From Fidelibacterota bacterium (GTDB lineage Bacteria > Bipolaricaulota > Bipolaricaulia > Bipolaricaulales > Bipolaricaulaceae), in the NCBI GenBank assembly GCA_024277405.1, contig JAJRVI010000067.1, positions 1-13,386 on the forward strand: a DNA stretch of 13,386 nt, given 5' to 3'. The notes beneath the pieces were generated by a model. It saw only the letters and a list, made by a program, of their open reading frames with translations, was not told where the DNA came from and ran no database searches. Position numbers and translations under genes: made by a program. This document shows positions 1 to 6,768 of the stretch, in pieces (the first letter of the stretch is position 1; each line of letters starts with the position of its first letter).

Positions 1-1
1 C

Positions 2-1618
2 GACGGGACCTCCCTGGCCCTGGCCACGGAGGGCGGTCGGATCGTCGTCCTCGCGCTTCCCTCAGGGGTCGAGGCCGCTGTCCTCGAGTTGGGGGAGGAG
101 GTCACCGCGTTGGCCCTCTCCCCGAATGGGGGGCTGATCGCCGTGGGGGGCATCGGGGGGAAGATCGCGGTATGGGACGCCTCTACCGGCGCGGTGCTTG
201 CTTCCTTCGTTCCCTTCGAACGGGACGTGAGGGTATTGGCCTTCACCCCCGATGCGAAGCGGCTCGCCGCGGCGCCGTCGGCCGGGAGCGACCTCTACCT
301 GTACGACGCACGGACCGGGGAGCGCACCGGGAAGTTACCCTGGAACCAATGGGGCGTGCGGTGCGTCGCCTTCGGCCCCGAGGGGTCCCTCGTCGCCATC
401 GGTGCCGGCGACGGGATCGTGCGGGTGTGGGATATGACGGAACACAGGTTGCTCCGGAACCTGAAGGGGACCGCGGGGCCGGCCGCCTCCCTCGCGTTCA
501 CGGAGGGGGAACTCCTCATCGTGGGCGTGACGGGGGTCGTTTCCCGTTGGGATATCGGCACGTGGGAACCCACGGGTGACCTCACCGTCCCCGGCGACAT
601 GCGACATCACACCCTGGCCCCGGGGGGCAGGCTCCTCCTCCATCCCCCCACCGGCCCCCTGGAAGTCTGGGATACGAAGGAGGGGGGACGCATCGTGGCC
701 CTAGGGCAGGGGCGCTACCTGGGCCGTTTCACCGCGGCCGTGTTCTCCCCGAACGGGGGCCTCCTCGCCGTGGCCACCGCGGAGGGGGAGATCCGGCTGT
801 GGCGGACCGCGGGATGGGAAGAAGCGTACGTCCTCCGCGACCACCGCGGGGCCATCGACGCCGTCTCCTTTTCCCCGGACGGCACGCGCCTCCTCTCAGG
901 CGGCAACGACGGGTGGGCACGGATCTGGACGCTCGAGGACGCGGGGTGGGAGGAGAGGCTGCGCTTCCTCGCCCACACCAAGCCGATCTCGGACGTGGAC
1001 TTCGCCCCGGATGGGAAGTCGTTCCTCACCGCGTCCATGGACGAGACCGTCCGGCTCTGGGATGCGGGGACGGGAACGCTCATCCGCACCCTGTGGAAGC
1101 CCGTGAAGGTGCAGTTCCTCCAGCCCCTCGTGCGGGACGCCATCTACGCCGCCCGGTTCTCTCCCGATGGGAGCACCATCGCCGCTGGCTCCGAGGACAG
1201 GACGGTACGCCTCTGGGATGCGGGGACGGGGAAGCTCACCGCGCTCCTGCGCCGGCATCGGGGGACCGTGGATTGCGTCGCTTTCACGCCCGACGGGGCG
1301 CTCCTCGCTTCGGGGGACACCTCCGGCATGGTGGTGCTCTGGGATGTGAGGCGACGCCGGGCGCTCGCGGTCCTCCGGCGGGGAGGGGAACCGATACATG
1401 CCCTGGCCTTCTCCCCGGACGGCGAATGGCTCCTCGCCGGCGGGGCCTCGGGGACGCTCGAGCTCTATTCAGTGGGAGAGAGGACCCTTCGTCGCACGCT
1501 CGGGGGCCATGTGGGGGACGTCTTCGGGGTCGCCTTCCACCCGGGCGGGGGGGTGTTCGTCTCGGCGAGCACCGACGGGACCGTGCTCGTTTGGGACGCG
1601 GAGCGGCTGGAAGGATGA
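2..1618 (+). CDS. WD40-repeat beta-propeller protein, 5' end outside window
   Basis: The reading frame is open from base 2, and the residues before the first possible start (TTG at 89) already look like a propeller strand (RIVVLAL), so the gene is cut by the window edge. I count 12 complete WD40 repeats plus a partial one over about 538 residues. Strand-c endings are KIAVWD, DLYLYD, IVRVWD, VVSRWD, PLEVWD, EIRLWR, WARIWT, TVRLWD (twice), MVVLWD, TLELYS and TVLVWD. Many repeats carry SPDG or similar turns. Thirteen or more blades imply two seven-bladed propellers in one chain, with at least one blade missing upstream. No enzymatic domain or membrane segment is seen in the visible part. WD40 propellers are protein-binding scaffolds; the partner is unknown. 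The stop overlaps the next gene's start (ATGA), so co-translation with the HD protein is likely. A kinase or other domain could lie upstream of the window. Confidence 0.9.
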   Translation, partial: DGTSLALATEGGRIVVLALPSGVEAAVLELGEEVTALALSPNGGLIAVGGIGGKIAVWDASTGAVLASFVPFERDVRVLAFTPDAKRLAAAPSAGSDLYLYDARTGERTGKLPWNQWGVRCVAFGPEGSLVAIGAGDGIVRVWDMTEHRLLRNLKGTAGPAASLAFTEGELLIVGVTGVVSRWDIGTWEPTGDLTVPGDMRHHTLAPGGRLLLHPPTGPLEVWDTKEGGRIVALGQGRYLGRFTAAVFSPNGGLLAVATAEGEIRLWRTAGWEEAYVLRDHRGAIDAVSFSPDGTRLLSGGNDGWARIWTLEDAGWEERLRFLAHTKPISDVDFAPDGKSFLTASMDETVRLWDAGTGTLIRTLWKPVKVQFLQPLVRDAIYAARFSPDGSTIAAGSEDRTVRLWDAGTGKLTALLRRHRGTVDCVAFTPDGALLASGDTSGMVVLWDVRRRRALAVLRRGGEPIHALAFSPDGEWLLAGGASGTLELYSVGERTLRRTLGGHVGDVFGVAFHPGGGVFVSASTDGTVLVWDAERLEG

Positions 1619-2172
1619 GATCCCACGACCGGGGCCACGTGGAACGGGTGGTACGCCTCGCGCGGTACATCGCGGCCCGGGAGGGAGCGGACGTGGAAGT
1701 GGTGGAGGCCGCGGCGGAGCTCCACGACCTCGCTCGCGGGGAGGCGGGGCACGCCAGGAGGGGCGCGGAGCGGGCACGGGAGATCCTGCGCGCGAGGGGC
1801 CATCCCGAGGAGTTCATCGAGCGCGTGGTCCACTGCATCGAAGCCCATTCCTTCTCCGAGGGGGTCGAACCCCGGACCCTGGAGGCCAAGGTCCTGAGCG
1901 ATGCCGACAAGCTCGACGCCATCGGGGCGATCGGGGTCGCCCGCGCCTTCCTGTACTCCGGGGAAAACGGGCGTTCACTGGAGGAAACCCTCCTCCATTT
2001 CGAGCGGAAGCTCCTCGCCCTCCACGAGCGCCTCCACACCGCGACGGCCCGGGAGCTCGCGGCCCCCCGGGCCCGCTTCCTGCGGGAGTTCTACCGCCGG
2101 CTCGTGGAGGAGTTGGGATTTCCCGGGGGCCGGGGGGACTGGGGGGATGCGGAAGGGGAACGTGTCCAGTGA
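1615..2172 (+). CDS. HD-domain phosphohydrolase (uncharacterised family)
   Basis: This 185-residue protein has the HD metal-dependent phosphohydrolase pattern: H8 near the N-terminus (DRGHVERV), the H37-D38 doublet in AAELHDLARGE, H73 and H78 in the VHCIEAHSF segment, and D98 in LSDADKLDAIGAIG. This matches single-domain HD proteins of the YedJ-like kind, which bind divalent metals and cleave phosphate esters or nucleotides; the substrate cannot be read from sequence. The DADKLDAIGAIGVAR stretch is typical of that family. The ATG at 1615 overlaps the TGA of the WD40 gene by 4 bp. Upstream in-frame sequence lies inside the WD40 gene and is not plausible protein, so the start is well supported. 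No signal peptide or membrane segment is seen, so the protein should be cytoplasmic. The C-terminal 15 residues are low-complexity (Gly, Asp, Glu). Confidence 0.88.
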   Translation: MRSHDRGHVERVVRLARYIAAREGADVEVVEAAAELHDLARGEAGHARRGAERAREILRARGHPEEFIERVVHCIEAHSFSEGVEPRTLEAKVLSDADKLDAIGAIGVARAFLYSGENGRSLEETLLHFERKLLALHERLHTATARELAAPRARFLREFYRRLVEELGFPGGRGDWGDAEGERVQ

Positions 2173-2182
2173 GGGTGGTCCG

Positions 2183-2446
2183 GTGGTGAAGTTCGTATTG
2201 CGACTAGGAGCGATCTTAATCGTGGGGTTACCTTTCTTCGCCCTGGCGGAGTTCATCGAGAAGGCGCTTGAGCTCCGATCGATCACAAAGGGCCTGCAGG
2301 CACTGGGGAGGGGATTCGCCCCGGAGGTACTATCTCGGGCGGCCGTATACGCACTCCTGATGGCCGTCTTCTGGCCGCCCATCGAGGCCCTCCTCGCGCG
2401 CCTGCGGAAGAGGAGGGATCCCCGCTCAGCCGATCCGGATCGGTGA
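2183..2446 (+). CDS. small hypothetical two-helix membrane protein
   Basis: I do not recognise a family. From the GTG at 2183 it encodes 87 residues with two hydrophobic segments, about residues 3-24 (FVLRLGAILIVGLPFFALAE) and 52-71 (AAVYALLMAVFWPPIEALL). A basic tail (ARLRKRRD) suggests the C-terminus is cytoplasmic. GTG 2183 is chosen because GAGGG at 2171-2175 sits 7 bases upstream and overlaps the stop of the HD gene, as expected for coupled translation. Alternatives are ATG 2147, which would add 12 polar residues and overlap the HD gene by 26 bp, and GTG 2186. Codon use is slightly less GC-extreme than in its neighbours (several TTA, CTA and ATA-like codons). Its 3' end overlaps the 3' end of priA on the other strand by 21 bp. 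Hydropathy and context support a real gene, but the function is unknown. Confidence 0.65.
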   Translation: MVKFVLRLGAILIVGLPFFALAEFIEKALELRSITKGLQALGRGFAPEVLSRAAVYALLMAVFWPPIEALLARLRKRRDPRSADPDR

Positions 2447-2453
2447 GGGATCC
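2416..2453. repeat. imperfect palindrome spanning two convergent stop codons
   Basis: The core CCGATCCGGATCGG (2430-2443) is a perfect 14-bp palindrome. Outside it, CTCA (2425-2428) pairs with TGAG (2444-2447), and GGATCC (2416-2421) pairs with GGATCC (2448-2453), with small bulges on the left arm. The CTCA and TGAG arms contain the stop codons of priA (minus) and the small membrane protein (plus). Transcripts from either strand could fold a stem of about 15 pairs with a CCGG loop. There is no T-run on either side, so it is not a standard intrinsic terminator. It may help end or stabilise both mRNAs. Confidence 0.5.
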
Positions 2454-4519
2454 ACCTTCACGTTCGGGGGCAACGGGGGCAGGATCTGGTGGAGGGGCTC
2501 GAGCTCATCTTCGTCGCCGCGGATGAGGAGCTGGCACCGCTGTACCCCCCGCAAGGGGAGAAGCCTGTCCGGGCCCAGGACCTCGAGGCCCGCCCGCGCC
2601 AGCTCCTCGGCGTACTTCCCCGCGCGCTCCTCCACCCTCTTCCCCTCGAAGAGGAGCTTCACCAGCTTGCCGAAGGGAGGATACCGTAGTCCGCGGCGGA
2701 AGGAGAGCTCCGCCTCGTACAGCGCTCGGTAGTCGCCGCGCAGGGCGTAGGCGATCGCGTAATGGTCGGCGTTGTTCGTCTGCACGATGACCTCCCCCCG
2801 GTGCTCGCCCCGCCCGGCGCGCCCGGCGGCGGCGACAAGTAGCTGGAAGGTGCGCTCGCCGGCCCGGAAATCGGGGGCCGAGAGGAGGCCGTCGGCGTTT
2901 ATCGCTCCCACGAGGGTTATCCGGGGAAAATCCAGGCCCTTTCCCACCATCTGCGTCCCCACCAACACGTCGATCGTCCCCTCGGCCAACGCCCGCAGGA
3001 TCTCCGCCCGCTTGGGCGCGGTCTCCGAATCCAACCGGGCCACCCGGGCCCGGGGGAAGAGCCTCCGCACCTCGTACTCCACCCGTTCCGTCCCCACGCC
3101 GAAGAGGCGGAACCGCTGGCCCCCGCATCGGGGACAGACCGGTTCGGGATAGGACCGGCCACAGGCGTGACACCGGAAGGTCTTCTCCGCGAGGTGGAAC
3201 ACCAGCGCCAACTCGCACAGGTCGCACCGGAGCACGGCACCGCAATCGCGGCAGGCAGCCCCGGTGAAGAAGCCGATGCGGTTCAGGAAGAGGAGGACCT
3301 GTCCTCCGGCGGCGAGATGGCGCTCCATGGCCTCCCGCAGGAGCGCGGTGATGACCTCCTCGGGTTCCAGGGGCACCGCCCGGACCTCGGGCGGCTCCCC
3401 CACCACCCGTCCGGGGAGTTCGAGGAGCTCGTACTCGCCCCGTTCCGCCCGGAAGAAGGTCTCCACGCTGGGGGTGGCGGACCCCAAGAGGAGCGCGGCC
3501 CCCTCCCGCCCGGCCCGGAGCTCCCCCACCTCGCGGGCGTGATAATGAGGGGCCATCTCCTCCTGCTTGTAGGCTGGCTCATGCTCCTCGTCCAGGACGA
3601 GGATCCCGAGATTACCGAAGGGAAGGAAGACAGCGGACCTGGTGCCCACCGCCACCCTGGTCTCGCCCCGGAGGGCATCCTCCCACGTGCGCCACCTCTC
3701 CCCCGGAGGCATCTCGCCGAAGTAGAGGCGCGGGGCCGGTTCTAAGCCGGAGAGGACGTTCTGTACCCGGGTCCAAAGCTGGGGGAGGAGGGAGATCTCC
3801 GGCTCCAGGAGGAGCACGTCCCGACCCCGTTCCACCGCGAACCGGGCCGCCCGGAGGTATACCTCGGTTTTCCCCGCGGCCGGGGGACCGAAGAGGAGGT
3901 ACTTCCTCCCCCGACCGAGTCCCGCGATCACCGCGTCCACCGCGCTCTCCTGGGCGGGGGTCAGGCGCACCCGTTTGGGGCTCTCCCGCAGGGGAAAGGA
4001 GAAGGGGAGGGATTCGGGCCGCAGGAGCCCCTTCCTCACCAGGGCCCGGACAACGGAGGCCGAGACCCCCGCTTCGACGCGTAACGCCCTCTCCTCCACC
4101 GGGCCGGCCAGTGCCCGCCTCAGGGCCCGGGCCTGGGCGGGGGCCCTCCGCTCCAGGGCCTCCAACATCCCCTGGGCCTCTCCCAGCGGGACCCCCAGGG
4201 CGAACCGCCGGGCCCGGGTCCGGGCGGGCCGGGGCAGGGACCGTTCCAACGTCATCCCCAACGAGACGAAATACCTCCGCGAGAGCTCCTGAAACAGGGG
4301 GAGCTCCCAATATGGGGCCACGAGCCCCGCGTCCTCCAGGATCGGCTGCAGCGGTCCCCGGTGCTCGGGCTCCCCCCGTAGCGCCACCACCACCCCCCAT
4401 AGGGTCCGCTTCCCCAACCTCACCTTCACCCGGTGGCCCACCCCGAGTCGCATCCCTTCGGGGATCGTGTAGTCGAAAGGGCCTATCTTGGGGACGGGGA
4501 GGGCCACCTTGGCGATCAT
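2426..4519 (-). CDS. priA: primosomal protein N' (replication restart helicase PriA)
   Basis: This 697-residue protein is close to the usual PriA length (about 730). The N-terminus (KVALPVPKIGPFDYTIPEG) is the 3'-DNA-end-binding domain. The superfamily 2 helicase core has Walker A GPPAAGKTEVY at about 211, DEEH at 310-313, GSATPS at 346-351 and motifs V/VI in VGTQMVGKGLDFP and AAGRAGRG (about 520-570). Eight cysteines at 423, 426, 432, 435, 450, 453, 462 and 465 form the two zinc sites that PriA inserts into its helicase domain. PriA recognises stalled forks and D-loops and reloads DnaB. Walker A differs from the usual GVTGSGKT, and NRIGF replaces the usual NRRGY, but the key Lys-Thr and DEEH are intact, so it should be active. 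The ATG at 4519 overlaps the stop of the metallo-hydrolase gene by 4 bp. Confidence 0.97.
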   Translation of the reverse strand: MIAKVALPVPKIGPFDYTIPEGMRLGVGHRVKVRLGKRTLWGVVVALRGEPEHRGPLQPILEDAGLVAPYWELPLFQELSRRYFVSLGMTLERSLPRPARTRARRFALGVPLGEAQGMLEALERRAPAQARALRRALAGPVEERALRVEAGVSASVVRALVRKGLLRPESLPFSFPLRESPKRVRLTPAQESAVDAVIAGLGRGRKYLLFGPPAAGKTEVYLRAARFAVERGRDVLLLEPEISLLPQLWTRVQNVLSGLEPAPRLYFGEMPPGERWRTWEDALRGETRVAVGTRSAVFLPFGNLGILVLDEEHEPAYKQEEMAPHYHAREVGELRAGREGAALLLGSATPSVETFFRAERGEYELLELPGRVVGEPPEVRAVPLEPEEVITALLREAMERHLAAGGQVLLFLNRIGFFTGAACRDCGAVLRCDLCELALVFHLAEKTFRCHACGRSYPEPVCPRCGGQRFRLFGVGTERVEYEVRRLFPRARVARLDSETAPKRAEILRALAEGTIDVLVGTQMVGKGLDFPRITLVGAINADGLLSAPDFRAGERTFQLLVAAAGRAGRGEHRGEVIVQTNNADHYAIAYALRGDYRALYEAELSFRRGLRYPPFGKLVKLLFEGKRVEERAGKYAEELARAGLEVLGPDRLLPLRGVQRCQLLIRGDEDELEPLHQILPPLPPNVKVDPSPIRIG

Positions 4520-5415
4520 CGCCCGCGGCGGGAGAGATAGCGCAATACCCCCCGGATGTTCATGGACAGTTCGGATCTATCGCGATCGTCCTGGTACGCG
4601 TAGCGCGATACCTCGGGGTCGGAGAGGAGCGCCTCCAGGGCCTTCCCCTCGTCGCCGGTGGAATCCAGCGCCTCCCTCGCCTTGTCCACCCACCACCGCA
4701 GGAGCCCCGCGTATTCCCGCAGGAGCGCCTCCGGCCTCTCCCCGGGGCCGAAATGGGTGTAGAGGAGGACCCTCAGCTCCAGGGCGATGAGCCGGTCCAG
4801 GGTCTCCAGGGCGCGCTCGAGGTCGAAGCTCGGGGTCGGGGTGGTGGGGTAGAGCCGCCCTTCGAGGTGGAGGCCGGCGGCGTCCCCGGTGAAGAGCTCC
4901 CCAGTGCTGGGGATGAAGAAACAGAGGTGATGTGGGGCGTGGCCGGGAGTGGGTATAGCCACCACCTCAAGCGTCCCCACCCGGAAGGCCCTCTCCTCCC
5001 CCACGGGATCGAGGCGCTCCGGGGGGACAGGGAGGGCAGTGCCATATAAGGGGAATTTGTGTTCCCCTACCGCTTCCCGGACCGAGCGGAGCAGCCGCGC
5101 GGGGTCGACGAGGTGCCTTGCCCCCCGCTCGTGGACCACGACGCGGGCCGCCGGCAGCTCCCGCACCAACGTCCCGGCCCCGCCCCCGTGATCCAGATGG
5201 ATATGGGTGAGGAAGATCCTCGTCACCCTTTCCCGGCCGGTCCCGAGCTCATCCAAGGCCCGGAGGACGAGGGAGGATGCGGACGATGTCCCCGTCTCCA
5301 CCAGCGCGGCCTCGCTCCCCGCGCGCAGGATATAGACGCCCCCGTATCGTGGGGTCCCGAACTGGTGGGTGTCCAGAAGCCAAAGGCCCTCCCGCAGCTC
5401 CTCCAACTCGATCAT
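4516..5415 (-). CDS. metallo-beta-lactamase-fold hydrolase
   Basis: This 299-residue MBL-fold protein has the full binuclear zinc signature: H71-x-H73-x-D75-H76 in LTHIHLDHGGG, H159 in PTPGHAPHH, D178 in FTGDAAG and H221 in LYTHFGPG. The N-terminal strand LLDTHQFGTPRYGGVYIL and ALVETG are typical of the broad glyoxalase-II-like (COG0491) group. A helical C-terminal region (about 225-299) follows and may shape the substrate pocket. The group includes thioesterases, lactonases and phosphodiesterases, and the substrate cannot be assigned here. No signal peptide is seen, so it is cytoplasmic. ATG 5415 is the first start after an in-frame TAA 18 bases upstream. The Shine-Dalgarno is poor, which with a nearby possible -10 suggests a very short leader. 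It is coupled to priA by an ATGA overlap; a link to replication is not established by that alone. Confidence 0.9.
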   Translation of the reverse strand: MIELEELREGLWLLDTHQFGTPRYGGVYILRAGSEAALVETGTSSASSLVLRALDELGTGRERVTRIFLTHIHLDHGGGAGTLVRELPAARVVVHERGARHLVDPARLLRSVREAVGEHKFPLYGTALPVPPERLDPVGEERAFRVGTLEVVAIPTPGHAPHHLCFFIPSTGELFTGDAAGLHLEGRLYPTTPTPSFDLERALETLDRLIALELRVLLYTHFGPGERPEALLREYAGLLRWWVDKAREALDSTGDEGKALEALLSDPEVSRYAYQDDRDRSELSMNIRGVLRYLSRRGR

Positions 5416-5427
5416 CTTCGGGGGTCC

Positions 5428-5433
5428 AGTTTA
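5428..5433 (-). promoter_or_regulatory. possible -10 element upstream of metallo-hydrolase/priA
   Basis: On the minus strand TAAACT fits the TAnnnT -10 pattern and ends 12 bases before the ATG at 5415. Initiation about 6-7 bases downstream would leave a leader of only about 5 bases, which agrees with the lack of a good Shine-Dalgarno. The best -35 at 17-bp spacing is TCGAGG, a weak match. This 60-bp gap (5416-5475) is the only notable spacer in the minus-strand run between rpoB and priA. It shows no T-run terminator for the transporter genes. The palindrome CCTCGAGG at 5451-5458 is too short to interpret. Confidence 0.28.
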
Positions 5434-5475
5434 CCGGGCGGGCGCGGTTCCCTCGAGGACGGGTCCCATCCCGGC

Positions 5476-6768
5476 TCACAGGTACCAGCCGGTCTCGATC
5501 CCCAGGATGAGGAAAAGGGTGCCGATGAGACAGCTCAGGAAGGCGATCAACGTGGCGGAGGAGATCCAGTGACGGGAGGAGATGGGATGGGGGGTGCGTT
5601 CCGACACCGAGATCACCACCACGTTGGCCGTGGCCCCGATGGGCGTGGCGTTCCCCCCGAACCCCACCCCGAGGGCCAATGCCCACCAAAGCGGCGCCGT
5701 CAGCCCCCCTCGGGCGCCCAGGGCCTTTATCACCGGGACCATCGCGATGGTGAAGGGGATGTTATCCACCACCGCCGACATGAGCGCGCTCAGCCAGAGC
5801 ATCGCCACCGAGGCGATCAGGACCCCTGAACGGGCGAGGGCCCCGAGCTCCTGTGACACGAACCCCAACACGCCCGCGGACTCCAATCCCCCCACCACCA
5901 CGAAGAGCCCGATGAAGAAGAGGAGCACGTCCCAGTGGATGAGGTGCATCACCTCTTCGACCCTGGGGCGCACCCACAGAAGCCCCACCGCGGCGCCGAT
6001 CAGGGCCACGAGGCCCGGGGGCAACCGCAGGGGCTCGTGGACGAAGTACAGGAGCACGGTGAACCCGAGGACCCAGGACATCCGGTACATGGTGGCGGGG
6101 TCCACCAACGCCCGACGGGCGTCCAACCGCTCCAGGTTCTCCAGGTCCGTCGGGCGCGTGCGGAATTCGCGTCGGAAGAGGAGGGAGAAAACCAAGGTGG
6201 AGACCGCGAGGACGACGAGGACCACCGGACCGAGACGGGTGAGGAAATCGTTGAACGAGAGGCCCGCGGCCGAGCCGATGATGATGTTGGGGGGATCCCC
6301 CACCAGCGTCGCCACCCCGCCGATGTTGGAGAGCACCGCTTCCCCGAGGAGGAAGGGGATCGGGTTTATCCCCATCACCTCGGCGATGGAGACCGTGACC
6401 GGGGCCACGATCACCACCGTGGTCACGTTGTCGAGCACCGTGGAGATGAGGGCCGTGAACCACGAGAGCCCGAGGAAGAGCAACCATGGGCGGCCCCGAC
6501 TCGCCCGGGAAAGCCGTATGGCCCAGTACTGAAACGCGCCGGTGGGCTGGATGATGCCCACGATGATCATCATCCCGAGCAGCAGGCCGATGGTGTTGAA
6601 GTCCACCGCTTCCATGGCGCGGTCGAAATCGTAGAAACCGAAGCCGATCCCCACGGCGATCATCGCCACCGCCCCGGCCAGGGCGGCGCTCGTGCGGTGG
6701 ACCTTCCCGGAGAAGATGAGGGCGTAGGTGGCGACGAAGACGAGGCCCGACGGTATGGCGGGGATCAT
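5476..6768 (-). CDS. ArsB/NhaD-type membrane transporter, second paralog
   Basis: This is a 430-residue, very hydrophobic protein with about 11-12 membrane helices, an ion-transporter-superfamily member of the ArsB/NhaD/P-protein type. The inverted-repeat signatures are present: VLDNVTTVVIVAPVT at about 111 with GDPPNIIIG at about 157 in the first half, and VVDNIPFTIAMVPV with GGNATPIGATANVV in the second half (about 333-385). Relatives exchange Na+ for H+ or extrude anions such as arsenite; the substrate is not determined here. It keeps the family's conserved Asn residues (GGN and ANVV), unlike its neighbour. ATG 6768 is chosen because it overlaps the upstream paralog's stop (ATGA). A longer in-frame extension to 6978 is Arg/His/Pro-rich, lies inside the paralog and is not real protein. 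It is probably translated together with the first paralog. Confidence 0.92.
   Translation of the reverse strand: MIPAIPSGLVFVATYALIFSGKVHRTSAALAGAVAMIAVGIGFGFYDFDRAMEAVDFNTIGLLLGMMIIVGIIQPTGAFQYWAIRLSRASRGRPWLLFLGLSWFTALISTVLDNVTTVVIVAPVTVSIAEVMGINPIPFLLGEAVLSNIGGVATLVGDPPNIIIGSAAGLSFNDFLTRLGPVVLVVLAVSTLVFSLLFRREFRTRPTDLENLERLDARRALVDPATMYRMSWVLGFTVLLYFVHEPLRLPPGLVALIGAAVGLLWVRPRVEEVMHLIHWDVLLFFIGLFVVVGGLESAGVLGFVSQELGALARSGVLIASVAMLWLSALMSAVVDNIPFTIAMVPVIKALGARGGLTAPLWWALALGVGFGGNATPIGATANVVVISVSERTPHPISSRHWISSATLIAFLSCLIGTLFLILGIETGWYL

Noticed and set aside
89..91. TTG at 89 as start of the WD40 gene
   Set aside because: The upstream frame is open to the window edge and encodes recognisable propeller sequence, so the gene begins outside the window.
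4111..5049. 312-codon plus-strand frame across priA and the metallo-hydrolase
   Set aside because: It crosses two recognised genes on the other strand and is Pro/Gly/Arg-rich with no motif.
5451..5458. CCTCGAGG palindrome as an operator
   Set aside because: Eight bases is too short to stand out in GC-rich DNA and no second copy is seen nearby.
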